64,000 nucleotides of DNA from Ligustrum vulgare (Eukaryota > Streptophyta > Magnoliopsida > Lamiales > Oleaceae), in the NCBI GenBank assembly GCA_963555705.1, contig OY743171.1, forward strand, positions 21,017,352 through 21,081,351. Direction: 5' to 3'. The notes under the pieces were generated by a model, which was not told where the DNA came from, searched no databases, and saw nothing but the letters and a program-made list of their open reading frames with translations. The first letter of the stretch is position 1. The number at the start of each line of letters is the position of its first letter. Position numbers and translations under genes: made by a program. This document shows, piece by piece, positions 22,818 through 34,743 of the stretch.

Positions 22818-23451
22818 TTGTTTTTTCGTTCAAAGCATTAAATTGAATTATACCTCAAGCGTGGTTTTTTATTTTTTTTTCCCTCTCTCTTCCCAGCCAC
22901 AGTGCCACGGATATGAATGGACGTCAAAAATCATTTTTTCACTTTTCATTATTTTTTTATTGTTTCGGACTCCAAATGACAACTTGTCTCTTGCAACGTT
23001 TATTAAGTGTTGCAGTAGAATCTTTTGCAATATTTTATAAGTGTTGCAAAAATATTTAGCCCAACATTTTGCGACGTTTTTTAGTGTTGCAAAAACTATA
23101 ACCCAATATTTTTGCAATATTTGTTGAGTGTTGCAGTAAAACATTTAGCCCAACATTTTACAACGTTTTTTTAACGCTATTATATGCTTTTTTTTTAATA
23201 TATTATTACTGAATAAATTATTTATAAAACCTATAATTTTTCTCATTAATTCATTAAAAATGTAATTTACTCAAATAACAAAAGTAAATACATTACAAAT
23301 TTATAATCCATACAAAATAAATAGTGTTAATAATATTTAACAAATTCACAGAAAAAATTTATTATCACATCACAAAAGAAATATTTTACTACAAGAACAT
23401 CAACTTCATCTCCCCATATAACTGCACATTCTGATCACAAAATACAGTTCA
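22818..23451. repeat. CACTA-like subterminal repeats
   Basis: From about 22990 to 23175, short units of the type AGTGTTGCA, TTTGCAATATTT, GCCCAACATTTT and CGACGTTTTTT repeat several times, as in subterminal regions of plant CACTA elements. No CACTACAAG terminus is clean; TTTACTACAAGAAC at 23388 may be a decayed one. The rest is AT-rich with no gene. Confidence 0.4.
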
Positions 23452-24222
23452 TGATGAGAACCAGGAAAGTCAAACCTCAATGCGCGAGCCTTTGGGACCC
23501 ATGACGAGATTCGATACCAAGGAGGTTTAAGATTCGAGGCTAAATAATGTAAATAAGTCAAGAAAACAAGCCGAGAATCAAGTTGGAGCCAAAAAGGAGA
23601 AGAAATTGGACTCAGCCAATTTCAGTCGACCGAAAATCATAACGGTCGACCGAAACTCTGCAGAGGATTTTTGAAGGAAGCCTCAGTCGCGTTCGGCTGA
23701 GGGTTAGTCAACCGAAAGTCCCATTTCGGTCGATCATGTGATCGACCGACCAGTTCGGTCGACCGAAACACTCCGTTTCACAAAAAACGGGGTTTTTGTT
23801 GTAATTTCCGAAATTTGCACATTTTTCCCAATTTTGTACATTATATACTATTTTCTTTTCATTTGTAAAAAAAAAAAAAAAAAAAAAAAATACTCTGTTG
23901 TTCATATGAAGTGCTCTTGAGAGTTTGATCTTGAAAGACCCCTTTGAGGTAAGGATAAAAACCTCTTTTGTTCTTGTTATCTTCTTGAAATTTAATCAAC
24001 TTTGCTTGAGTATTGTTATTCTTGTGTTGTTGTTTATTTTCCGCCACCTTGAAATTTGTTTGGTTGATACCCATTGGGCTATGGTTTGTTAATCCTTGAA
24101 TTTTGTGTTAAATTTAAACTTGGGTTAAGGTGTTTATCCTTTATTTTACCACTTTAGCTTTCTTGGATTTTGTATTAAATTGTTGTGGGAATTTTCAGTC
24201 AACACACCGAAGGGGTTCGCAT
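23452..24222 (+). mobile_element. 5' LTR of the gypsy element
   Basis: Starts TGATGAGAACCAGGAAAG and ends GGGGTTCGCA. It contains a cluster of palindromic TCGGTCGACCGAAA-type units (23621-23775), a TATATA candidate promoter at 23843-23848 and a poly-A run at 23868-23890. It is 771 bp. The 3' LTR differs by many substitutions and a duplicated block of about 28 bp, so the insertion is old. Confidence 0.9.
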
Positions 24223-24227
24223 CCTTT

Positions 24228-24243
24228 GGTATCAGAGCTTGGC
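24228..24243 (+). promoter_or_regulatory. Primer binding site, initiator Met tRNA
   Basis: TGGTATCAGAGCTTGG lies 5 nt after the 5' LTR and is complementary to the 3' end of plant initiator tRNA-Met, the commonest LTR-retrotransposon primer. Confidence 0.9.
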
Positions 24244-25175
24244 TCTAATTTGGTAAACCTATCATTTACATTTTTATTGTTGTTATTCAAAGAAACAAAA
24301 AAAAAATCGAAAATTCAAGAAAAATTGGAAATTTTCATATGCCCATGAGTAATTCTTGATTCCTACATATTGGGTTTATTGATTGTTGCATTTGTTGGGG
24401 GGTTTTCATTAGCCAAACACTTACAAAACCTACACTTTCCATTTGTGTACTCAAAGTGTTTGATAAATTGTCCCACGGAAAATACCTCATTCATGCCTTA
24501 TTATTCAATGTTCATATATTGCTAATTACTTGGGGCTATCCAATTCCCATAATTGAGATTGTGTTATCAACATTTTATTCCATATATCACTTGCTCCATA
24601 CATTGGGAAATTGTTGATCAGTCATTCCTTACCATATTTGGGTTGTTGGGGATTTATCACATATTCACATTATATCCACATTCAAGGTCACTCAAGATTG
24701 AGTACAAAGTGTTTGATAAATTGCTTCATTGAAAATTACACTCTTGTGCTTATTTGCTCTACATCTATGCCTTGTCTAATACTTGTGGTTATTCAATCCC
24801 ATTGTTGAAATTGTGTTCCTAGCATCTTATCCCACATATATATTGCTCCTTTTGAGTATAGCAAGTACATAAATTCTACTTGCTATTTGTGTCTACTTGT
24901 TCTAAATTCCTTCTTCCTTTGTTTGTGATTTCCTTGACTTCACAAGAATTATACTTTGTGGTTTAGTTGATTACCTTCCTTGAAGAACTTGAGAAAGGAG
25001 ATTTTGAGTGGAAAAAAGCAAGAGTGATGAGCTCATTAGAGGGTAAAAGCCTAAATTGAGTAAAACACGAGTGAAAATTATTCTTGTGAGAACACTTTCA
25101 CACTTACACACAATGTCAAATTCCAATGCTTAAACTCAAGATTTGAAGTATTTGTTACAAAATCTTTCAACCACC

Positions 25176-25428
25176 ATGGCTAGACAAATGGAGAAGATTG
25201 GGGTGAGTTGGAAAATTTAGGAACAAGAGGGGAGAGTACATCAACTAGTATGGATGAAGAAAATAGGGATAGTAGGAGAAGGTTGAGGGATAAATTTGTG
25301 AACATTGTTTATATGGATGGAAGTAGAAAACCAAATGGGAAGTTGAATAGGAAAATTAGAATGAATGTTTGGGATGATGAAGAGGATGGTGAACAAAATG
25401 GGAGCATGTATAGGAAAAGAGGAGAATG
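25176..25428 (+). pseudogene. Gypsy gag N-terminal fragment
   Basis: An ATG in good context (ACCATGG, 25176) opens MARQMEKIGV but stops after 14 codons. The following frame (from 25208) is charged and reads to the solo-LTR junction with RRLRDKFVNIVYMDG. The rest of Gag (matrix/capsid and zinc knuckle) is missing. The gag-like frame is disrupted by frameshift and by the insertion at 25429. Confidence 0.6.
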
Positions 25429-28147
25429 TGTAACGCCCCGAGTTCTGAGGAGTGCGGGAACGTCACTTTTCTAAATTCTTGAATAACCTTTGTTGCGGAA
25501 AAATGATTAAATATCAAATATCGCATTTATCGAATAAAAGTTTAGCGATAATTCAAATGGAATAAGTATTTTCGTACAAATTTGTAAAAAATGACAATTC
25601 TTGATAAAATGAAATAGTCATTTCAAAGTTCACGACTTTTAAAAAAGTATCAATTTGTAATTTGCCGTCATTTCCCATCACTAGCCACCGTCTCCGAAAT
25701 CTGCAAAAATTGTTAAAATAACGGGTTGAGCATTTCAAAATGAAATACTCAGTAGACTCATCGCCAATAATTAATCTACAAGATAATTGGACAAGAAATT
25801 ATGCAAATAATGTAGTGACATTCTTTTCTTATTCATAGGCATCACATAGTGAACGCAAATAAACACATTCTTTTCTTGGCTAGCAGATAAGTTATGCCCA
25901 GCATAACATAATTCTTTATCTCAAAGGAGATATTCTTTTCTCATGCAATTAAGCATAAAATCACACAAATCCACATAACATATGCAATTATAATATAAAT
26001 CAATTAGTGGGGGCGAGTCTACCTTAACTCCGACGAGTGCAAAGTTGAGCGGGAAACGACTTAAATCCTTTAAATCTCCGTACGCTTCGTCTAGCCAATA
26101 AGTTACACTAGTCTTTTGAAATTTATAGTTTAAACACGATAATTTACAATTTGAGGACTGAAATTGATTTGAAAGTTGAGGGACTAAAATGAATACTTTG
26201 AAATTTGATGGACTAAAATAAATATTTTGGAAGTTGAGGGACTAAAATGAATATTTTCAAAACTTTAAGGACTCAATTAAATTGTTATTAAAATTTTCAG
26301 GCTGAAATAATCAGATTTTTAAATTAAGGTATATAGTTTTAAAATTTTTGAACTCATGGGTCGAAATGAATCATTTGGAACTTTAGGGACTAAAATGGAA
26401 CTTTTCAAAAGTTTAGTTGAAACTCAAAATGAAATATTAAATTATAGGGCTTAAAATAATAGACTTTAAAAATGAAAGGCTGATTAAAACTCATTTAAAA
26501 CTTAGGGCTGAAATGATAGGTTTTAAAACAGTAGGGGCTGATTTGAAACTTTTTAAAACTTGGGGGACCAAACTGTAATTTCTGAAAAATCAAAATATTA
26601 AATAAATCCTTATACTTTCTACCCATTTCAAAATCTGTAAAACTGACAGTTAGAGAGAAAGGCAAGAGAGACGAGGTGTGATCTACACCTCTCGCAACCG
26701 TCCTTCGACGGGCGATCTGCCGACGTAACTCCGGCAGGAAGGTGGCGGTGAGTGGCGACCAAGGCAAGGTTCAGATTGGAGGGGCTAGGTGCGAGTTTGG
26801 TGCGAAACTGAAGTTAAAAATCGCTGTTTTTCGGTGTTATAAACCGGTCAAGCAGTCGACGATCGAGGTAAGTAACTGAGAAATTGATTTCCTTGGTTTT
26901 TGGTTTGATTTGGGGTTGTTTTTTATTGAGATTTGAGCTGGGCTGAGGGAGGTGGTCCGAATTGCGTTTGTGGATTTTTGGTGGTTGGTTCGATCGATGT
27001 TACAAAGTGTTTTCAATGGCTGTGGTGGTGGTAATGATGATATAGGTGGTTGAAATTCTTGGGCTGGGGCTGAAAGCAGTTGCTGCATTTTTGAAGATGG
27101 AGGTGGATTTTTTTTTTTTTTGGAATGAAATCGTGTGTTGTCCATGAATGATGATGGTGAATTGGAGAGGCAGGGGAGAAGTGTGGTTGGTGGTGCTGTT
27201 GCTGCAGGAGGTTTGGGTTTGATTTCTGAATGGTGGCTGGAGATGAAGGTGGTGGTGGATTGCTTGATTCTTGGTCAAAATCTGAAGTGAGGCAGTGATG
27301 ATGCTGATTGCAGTGGACTGATTCGATCGGCAATAGAGGTGGCTGCTGGTGGTAGCGTTGATCGGTATTGGCTTGATTTTTGATTGAAGCTTGGTTGACA
27401 GATTTTTTTTTGGTGAATTTGATTTGAATGAGGTAGTGTCGAATTGATGTAAATTGGTTTGGGTAGTGGTTTGGTGTGGGATGATCGAAGATGATGAGGT
27501 TTCTGTGTGTGTGTGTGTGTGTGTGTCGTGAATTGTGATGAGGATGAAGGGGAGTATATGTATTGATTTTTCTCTAGGTCAGAATCATGGAAAGATGGTG
27601 AGATTGGGTGATGAACCTGTTGATAGGCTAATTGGCCTGTGAAAGCTGGAGGGAGTATAGTATGCTAATTTACTCAGTTGATTAGGGAAAGAAATAAACG
27701 TGTGGATGGAATTTAGGGTAGTTATTGAATCAAACTTTGGTAAGTGATGGCAGATTTTGGCTTAGACCAGAATTGTGGGAATTTTTAGAGGAGTTGAAGT
27801 TGATTGAGGGATTGAAGAGTGATCATGGGAAAGAAGGTAAAAAAAAATGTGTTGTATATGCAAATGGAAGTTGGAGAGGAAATTTTGGGATAAAATGAAT
27901 GTGAATTGGTGATTTAAAATATTTTGGACTTTAATAATTCAAATTTGGATTAAAATACATAAATAAATAAAAAATGAAAATAAGATACTTTCATAAAAAT
28001 TGAAATTGAACTACGATAAATTTAAATAATTTAAATTTTAACTTAAATTGGTTAGACGAAATTGTGTTTAAAATAAATAGGTAAAGTCGTAGCGACACGT
28101 TTTTAAATAATATTTAAATAAGTCACAGAAAATTCTTGGTCGCTACA
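25429..28147. mobile_element. Solo LTR, 2.7 kb
   Basis: Starts TGTAACGCCCCGAG and ends TTGGTCGCTACA, so TGTA...TACA termini. It is flanked by a perfect 5-bp target duplication GAATG (25424-25428, 28148-28152). No internal coding region or second LTR is present, so this is what remains after LTR-LTR recombination of a long-LTR gypsy element. The interior has degenerate GGGACTAAAATG-type repeats (26150-26580), a GT-rich part (26900-27600) and a (TG)n run (27504-27526). Open minus-strand frames of about 100 codons are low-complexity and not supported as genes. Confidence 0.85.
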
Positions 28148-28152
28148 GAATG

Positions 28153-28602
28153 GGTAGATGGGAGTGAGATGAAACTGATGATAATATTGATAGAACAAAA
28201 ATGAAGACTTTATCATTCCATAGGAGGGACGGTAGTGGAAGTAGAGAAGTAGTGAAGGAGATGAATGCTAGGCCACCACAATCTTTGGCCCATGCTAATG
28301 AGATGGAGGAACGTGGGGAGGATAATTTCTACACTAGGTGCCTAGTGAGTGATAAACCATGTAGTCTCATGATAGATGGGGAGATTGGCACTAATTTAGT
28401 GAGTGCTAGTAGAGTTGAGAAATTGAGGTTACCGGTAATGAAACATCCTAGTCCTTATATATTGCAAATGTTGAATGACTATGGGGAGGTGAGGATAAGT
28501 GAACAAGTTCTTCTTACTTTTCACATTGGTACTTATAGTGATCAAATATTATGTGATGTGGTTCCCTCACACACTACTCACATAATTTTGGGAAGACCTT
28601 GA
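28153..28602 (+). pseudogene. Gypsy aspartic-protease-like segment
   Basis: From 28201 a 133-codon frame reads through FYTRCLVSDKPCSLMIDGEI, VSASRVEKLRLPVMKHPSPY, EQVLLTFHIGTYSDQILCDV and ends HIILGRP. This is the conserved retropepsin-like domain that follows Gag in this gypsy group. The catalytic triad position, usually D-[ST]-G or DGGS, reads DGEI, so the active site looks damaged. A stop follows LGRP. A similar but shorter copy is at 54170-54416. Confidence 0.75.
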
Positions 28603-28639
28603 CGATGTGAGCGAAATGTGAATCATGATAGGAGGAGGA

Positions 28640-29112
28640 ACCGATGTAACTTCTAAATTGATGGGAAAAAGGTTGTGATCCTATCTTTGAGCTCGGAAGA
28701 AGTATGCAAAGACAAAATGAAGCTCAAGAAGGAGTTTGAAGAAGAAAATGAGAAGGAAAAAGAAAACGAAACGAAGAAAGAAAAGGAAATTTTGATTGAG
28801 CTAATTGAGGAAGAAACAAAAGAGAGGCAAAATGAGAGCATGAGAGTTGGGGCCACGTCCCTAGAACAAGGAGAGGAAATGAGAGTTGGGGCCACGTCCC
28901 TAGAAAAAGGAGAGGCAATGAGGGTTGGAGCCACGACTCCAGAAAAAGGAAAGGTAAGAGAGGAACCGATGGTTGAGGATTCTACCTCAGAAAAAGATGA
29001 GGAAGTGATGAGTGCCACCAAAGAAATTGAGAGAAGAGATTCCTCCAAAATGTTCTTTGCGCTTGAATACTCTAACAACTCCCTCCCTAGTTTGGTTATT
29101 TCTTTGTTGTAG
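28640..29112 (+). pseudogene. Charged linker after the protease, with 13-aa repeats
   Basis: An open frame (28675-29112) starts with ILSLSSEEVCKDKMKLKKEF and becomes strongly Glu/Lys-rich. It corresponds to the spacer between protease and reverse transcriptase in this gypsy group (compare LSPEEVYKDQIKLKNE near 54460). Three 39-bp units (28840-28956) encode MRVGATSLEQGEE-like repeats. The frame ends SLPSLVISLL and a stop, where the reverse transcriptase should begin; that domain is missing. Confidence 0.65.
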
Positions 29113-29242
29113 GAAATTGTGAGGCCAACTTATCAAGGCAACAAAGAACTCAAAAAGCATGCCTTATGGAAGAAATTCATGAAAACATTTTCCTACTACA
29201 ACAACGAGTACAACTGAGGTAAATAAAATGGAATAACCAATG

Positions 29243-30922
29243 TGTTGTGTTTGAATTTGAAATCGCAAGTGTACGATATCGCAATCAAGTAATAAAGTGG
29301 ACCTTAGAGTCCAGATTATCGTTCCCACGAGGACTGCTATTAATTACCGAAATATTTCAGTTCTTAACTTTATTTGAACAAATGAAAATCGTTTTAAGAA
29401 TAAAAATCTAGAATTAAGAAATGGAACTAATGGATTAAAATAATTGTTAAATTGTTTTGTTTTAAAAGATGATTGTAAAGTAGTTGAGATTCACGATTTC
29501 ACCTAGCCAATTAAATCAATTCCAATTCCATTTTTATTTCCTAAATATGCATTCGGTCGAATTCACTAATTTAAATTGAAATTCCTCTCTCGAGTTTAAA
29601 TCAACTCTACCTAAATAAGTCAACCATGTATCTCTACAGCGGGTCTGAATATTCCTTATCTAGATGCATTACATTCTAGAATTCACACACGACCGCAATA
29701 ATTACAAGAGTATATCTCTATCTCTCGTTCAATTACCGGATTTATTACCTAGATCTATGTTATTAACTCACCTCTCGAATTATGGAAATAACACACAAAA
29801 TCATGAATAAGTGGCCAGTTCATTCACGCATTAAACGTAATAATAAATCAACACATGCATTAAAGCGTTAAAACAAGGAATATGGAATTAAAATAATATG
29901 ACTAGGCTACATCGTTCATCCCAACGTTAAAATTAGCTACACATCATGATTGTAGAACAAAAATAATAAAATATAACGTTCATTGAAAATAACAACGAAG
30001 AATGGAAAGATTGCACCAATTGTCAATTCTTCAAGTATCTTCAATTCACGCCCCTCTGCGATGCTTGAATCTCCAAGAATTTGAATTAAAATATCTGTTG
30101 TGGCTCATTCTATGGAGAGGCAAAGGTCTGATTTTCGTGCAAAGAGGTTGTATTTATAGTTGGTGAAGAGATCAAGTTGAAGAAGGAAAGAAATTCATCA
30201 AATCCGCGCGCGAGTCTTTTTTGGTATCTGCACAGCGTTCAGTATCTCGATCATATCTTTCTCTTCCCTTATCCGATTAATGTGATTCAAAGTTATTTGG
30301 AAAGATAACGTAAAGGGATATAATTCTTCATGAAATAGTATTTTCCCAATTCGAACGTTTACTATCCCAAAATTAGGTCTCAAAGTCCGACTAGAATTCT
30401 GTCCAGAATCTTCTAGGATTGGAATCAATTTTATGGTAATATTCTTATCATATTCCATTCCTTTTTGACTTCTACTTGCATCCAATCGACTCCTAAAAAT
30501 CCTCAAAGTGTCTTATTATTATCCAAATCAATCATTGGATATTTTCAAGTTGGTCCCTCATGTTTAATTTGCTCTTCAGTCCTTCAACTTCCAATTGCAA
30601 CAATATAGTCCCCATACTTTGGAATCTTCTCAATTCGCTCATTTTAACTCTCAATTCCTTCAACTAGATCCTCCAACTTCTTATTCCTTTACTTCGGCAC
30701 ATTCCATCTTTCCGGTTGACGTTACAAACTTATCAATTGCTCATTTTAGCTCCAATTAGCATCCAATCGTGTCATTTTTTCATTAATTGCTTCATTCTTC
30801 TTCAATTGGGACATTTTCTGAAAAGTAAACAAATAAACATTAATTAAATAGTAAATATTCTCAAACGAAAATAATTAATCCTACTTTAGACATACAAATA
30901 AGTGTATAAAATACACTTATCA
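29243..30922 (-). mobile_element. 3' LTR of the gag-only element
   Basis: On the element's strand it begins TGATAAGTGTATTTTATAC and ends AATTCAAACACAACA. It contains a 102-codon open frame (30506-30198) that overlaps the block conserved among LTRs of this family. Confidence 0.9.
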
Positions 30923-30936
30923 AATACCCCCAAACT
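30923..30936 (-). promoter_or_regulatory. Polypurine tract of the gag-only element
   Basis: The minus strand reads AGTTTGGGGGTATT directly before the 3' LTR. It follows GAGGACGAACAATAGTT, also seen as CAAGGACGAACAAGAGTT near 62294 in the plus-strand relic. Confidence 0.8.
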
Positions 30937-31545
30937 AGAACTATTGTTCGTCCTCGAACAATGTAAAATAAACTACAAAAATCAAGGCAATAAGAGAACA
31001 AATATTTTTGTTGTGTCAACATGTTTACCATATGCCTCTACAGTCCAAACCAATTTAAGCTTCAGCAAGCGTCATGAACAACAATGCAAAATATTTTCTA
31101 GTTATATCCTGCTAGAGTTTCAAGTGTGTGTGTGAATAGCCAATGTCAAAGGCATACTTATGCAAAAGATATACTCAACACTATGTGGCTCATTATGCAT
31201 AATCCAGCCCGAATCCCATGTGGTCAATCTATGAATTCTAATGAAATTCATTTCAGCGCTCATGGATGATCACCACTTTCTGCTTTTCTCTCACATATCC
31301 CGGGTTTCTATCTATGTGGGTTCTAGAAATATTCTTTACTTTTTCCACACAAGGTAGTCAGTATCAGAAATATACGTGTATGAAAAATCAAAAGAAAGTG
31401 GACCCCCAATTCTACAACATCAACCACCACAGCTCAGTCAACAAAGCTTATACCATGTAATATTTTTTTTTAATTGGACGGCTTTTTCTTTTAATGTCCC
31501 TGTCTTTTACCATCTTTGTGCAGAACTTTTCATACTGACTTTCTA

Positions 31546-31830
31546 TATGACCCCTGTAGCGGGCTTTCAGATCGGCAACTCCCAAACCAGTTGGCTTTAG
31601 GGTACCAGGTTCAAAGAATCCCTCAGACGTACTTGCCCGAGTCATAAAGGCTTAAACAGAAAAGTTAAAGATGTTATAATGTCTTATGTGTAAGTCCGCT
31701 CTCCGTACTTGCTTTCTAATTGACCCCTGTAGCGAGCTTTAGGTCGATGACTCCCAAGCCAGTTGGCTTTAGGGCACCAGGTTTGAAGGACCCCTCTGAC
31801 TTACTTACTCGAGTCAAAAAGGCATTTGAG
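31546..31830 (-). repeat. Paired non-coding motif of the gag-only family
   Basis: Two copies of a motif of about 100 nt lie at 31546-31653 and 31721-31823. Read on the minus strand they share GACTCG, CCTAAAGCCAACTGG, TTGGGAGT, AAAGCYCGCTACAGGGGTCA. The copies differ at many positions. Counterparts at 61430-61530 and 61650-61755 in the plus-strand relic keep the order, orientation and core. Confidence 0.8.
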
Positions 31831-33439
31831 GAGCAGAATAAGACCTTCAGCATTTTTCTGTTTTTATGCTGGAAATGGTTTATACTAGTTGACCAAACTG
31901 CAATGACTAAAGTGCAAAACCAAGAACCACATACCTCCAACCCGTCAATACATACAAATTCCAACAATTTTACCCCCAAACTTGCATTTGAGCATGATTG
32001 GTTCTAATTTAGAGGTGGGATAACTTATGATCTAAGTTCAGGGATTTTTAAGTCATTCCTAAGTTCAAATTGCATAAATTTGCCCCACGTGTATTAAACA
32101 AAATCCCTTACACAAGCAATTATCCAACACTGACTATGTGCGCAATAAATATGAATCTAGCAAAACATAACTAGTTCAAAAATAAGTTCATGTTTTCATG
32201 TTGTCCAATTTTCAAACCTAAGCACAAATTGGTTCATACTATATCTTAGGCAATAAACATGTCAACTAAGTTTTAATTCTTTTTTTTTTTTTTTTTTGAA
32301 TCCCAAAAAATAAAATCGAATGAAAGCATAGAATGAATATCATGAATATGGAAGCAATTTTTATGAGTGAGATTTTCCACCCCCAAACTAGAAAGAAACA
32401 TTGTCCTCAATCTTTGTCAAAAAGATCTAAAAATGTAATACAAGACAAATAAGAGAGAACGAGAACTTTCCAGGTGAAATGCAGATGATTTTGTAGCCTT
32501 GAAGCCTCCATTAGCATTGCATTTGAATGAATAAGACCCTTTGTCTTGCTTTTCCCGACTTGATTGGATGTGTCTTGATTGGTGTTTACCTTGCAATTAA
32601 GAGATAAGTAACATTAGAAATCATAAACACCAATAAGAAATAATGGAAGTTCAGTACAACACCCCCAAACTAAAGTCAAAGCAAAATTTTGAATTTTCAA
32701 AATTGGTCGACCACACACATTTAAGCCTTAACATCGCCTAGAAAAACATAAATTTTCCCGAGCCATTTTTTGATACTTTAAAGTTCACAGCATGATCAAC
32801 AATATATTAAAAATTCAGCTCATTTGAAGGTCAATAGGGTCATGCAACAATGTCGAGAAGTAGGTGACGTGAGACAGTTTTTGGGTGCAATGGCCTTGCA
32901 ATGGGGCTGCCTAGATGCAATGTTGGTTTTCATGATTTTCATGAAATGTAGTGAACTAATTATTGAACTAAATACACACAATCAATGATGAACATGTCAT
33001 GAAGTTAAATGCTCGAATGAATTTCTAAAATTAGCACAAGAATGTCTTTGTGGCATTTCATCAAACACTTAATGGGCATTGCAAAAATCAATGGATATGC
33101 ATAGGGTTGGAGGCATGAATGAACCAAAAGTTTTGTCTACTAAACCACAAATCACAAACTCCAACAACTAACTTAAGCCCCTTCTTCACAATTCACAATT
33201 TCAAAATTCAAGAACTCAAAGAAAATTTCAAAATTTTGAGTAAACATGGATTTAAGTGAAGAATTTCATACCTTTCATTGATTTGGATGTGAAAATAGCA
33301 ATGAATTTGGTGCAACTAGGTGTTGATGACATGCACACAAAATGGAAGATCAAATATGAGGTGATTAGGGGAGAGAAAAAGAGTTTATAATGTTTGAAAT
33401 TGAAAACATGGGGCACAACACTTAAACTGCCGATTTTGG

Positions 33440-33560
33440 TCCCAGTACAGCCATGCGATCGCCTGGCTGGAACGATAGCGATCGCGTGGTTCAAGGTTTA
33501 AGAATCTGTTGATTTTTAAATGCAAACTCGCGATCGCCATAGCCTATTGGCATGCGATCG
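33440..33560. repeat. Four GCGATCGC octamers in 110 bp
   Basis: The palindrome GCGATCGC occurs in the contexts ATGCGATCGCCTGG, ATAGCGATCGCGTGG, CTCGCGATCGCCAT and ATGCGATCGCGTAG. An 8-mer of this GC content is very rare in such AT-rich DNA. Confidence 0.85.
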
Positions 33561-33897
33561 CGTAGTTCACGGCAGTAATGAAAATTTTTCCTATTTTTGA
33601 TTTCCAAAATCATTTTTATCCCCCTAATCACTTCATGATCGATGCAATGATTTTCCAAACCTTATCGTCATGATTCAAACTAGTGTATGTGTGAGTTTGA
33701 AATGACGATAAAAAATTAGCCTAATATAAACATGCAAAATTAAAAACATACCTAAATATGCAATAATAGATTCTTATGCACAAGTGTTCTAAACATGAAA
33801 CATGCAAAATACTCAAACACGTTTCCTATCATGCATATATCTAAAATTTTAACGGTAAAATAAATAATGAAAGCGTAATAAATAAAAGGGAATAAAG

Positions 33898-33915
33898 GTT
33901 GGGTTACCTCCCAAC
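33898..33915 (-). promoter_or_regulatory. Short hairpin after the gag-like ORF
   Basis: The minus strand reads GTTGGGAGGTAACCCAAC, a perfect 6-bp stem with a 6-nt loop, 46 nt after the ORF stop. It is preceded by CGGAGCGCTT. I recall similar GGGAGGYAACCC text after gag in other plant gypsy elements. Function unknown. Confidence 0.5.
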
Positions 33916-33960
33916 AAGCGCTCCGTTTTAAGTCTAAAGCCCGACTTTTTACCTGGCTGT

Positions 33961-34743
33961 TCAAGGAACTTTAAATAGAACTTTTGATGACCTTCTTTGT
34001 TTGTGAATGTCAAATTTGTTCCAAAGTGCATTTAAGCTCAAAAATTGTACCTTGCCCATGTCATAAGTGTTAACATCTCCACTCGATTCAACTTTCAAAA
34101 TGCAGACTTCAATTATTTCTTCATCACCAATGATGAAATCAATTCTTGCCCAATCATTGAATTTGGAGGATTGCATTGCAACTTCGACACCCTTAAGTGT
34201 CTGCTTTTCTGTGATCAACTCCTCTTTCTTCAATTGTTCTTCCTCTTTGATTGAAATCTCCTCAAGCTCGATGTCCTGATTCTGCATTGTTGACAATTGG
34301 ACAAGGATATCTTCATGGTAGCTATTTTCTTCTGGTTGATCCACTCTTTCAAGTTTTTCTTCTTTTTCTTCAACTGTTTCAACCAATTTATCTGGCTCCT
34401 CTGATCTCTGCACCTGAATTTCTGGTAATGGCAATGGCTGGCTCTCTATCATGCTTACTGTCCACTGCTCCATCAACTTCTTAATTACAACTTGTTGTTT
34501 TTGCAATTCCTGGTTTATCAAATCTTCATTGTCAAAGTCTTCAGTTTCAACTTGAACTACATGTATTGGTGGACACTCCTGCTCTACCATATAATAATTC
34601 CCACAACAATCAGCCTTCCATATAGCATCCTTGGGTGCAATAGGGCAATTGAATACAACATGATTTCCCCAACAGAAATCACACATCAGATACGTCTGAA
34701 CTGCAGTTCGATCAAAGAGCCATTGATTATTGTTTGCTGCCAT
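33961..34743 (-). CDS. Gag-like zinc-knuckle protein of the non-autonomous element
   Basis: This 260-aa ORF is the sole coding capacity of the element. Residues 21-33 form a CX2CX3HX4C knuckle (C21, C24, H28, C33), a variant of the retroviral CX2CX4HX4C. A Cys-rich patch (ADCCGNYYMVEQEC) follows at about 45-58. The middle (about 95-200) is very rich in Glu, Lys and Gln and likely coiled. The C-terminal 60 residues (DFIIGDEEIIEVCILKVE to SSKVLFKVP) are shared with the relic at 11174. No capsid or enzyme domain is recognised. It probably binds the element RNA in the particle. The start ATG is 180 nt downstream of the primer site. The frame is intact, consistent with the young LTRs. Confidence 0.75.
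   Translation of the reverse strand: MAANNNQWLFDRTAVQTYLMCDFCWGNHVVFNCPIAPKDAIWKADCCGNYYMVEQECPPIHVVQVETEDFDNEDLINQELQKQQVVIKKLMEQWTVSMIESQPLPLPEIQVQRSEEPDKLVETVEEKEEKLERVDQPEENSYHEDILVQLSTMQNQDIELEEISIKEEEQLKKEELITEKQTLKGVEVAMQSSKFNDWARIDFIIGDEEIIEVCILKVESSGDVNTYDMGKVQFLSLNALWNKFDIHKQRRSSKVLFKVP

Noticed and set aside
26837..27333. Minus-strand frames of about 100 codons
   Set aside because: Low-complexity frames in the GT-rich part of a solo LTR; not conserved or domain-bearing as far as I can see.
28653..29078. Minus-strand Ser/Phe-rich 141-codon frame
   Set aside because: It is the antisense shadow of the Glu/Lys-rich gypsy linker.
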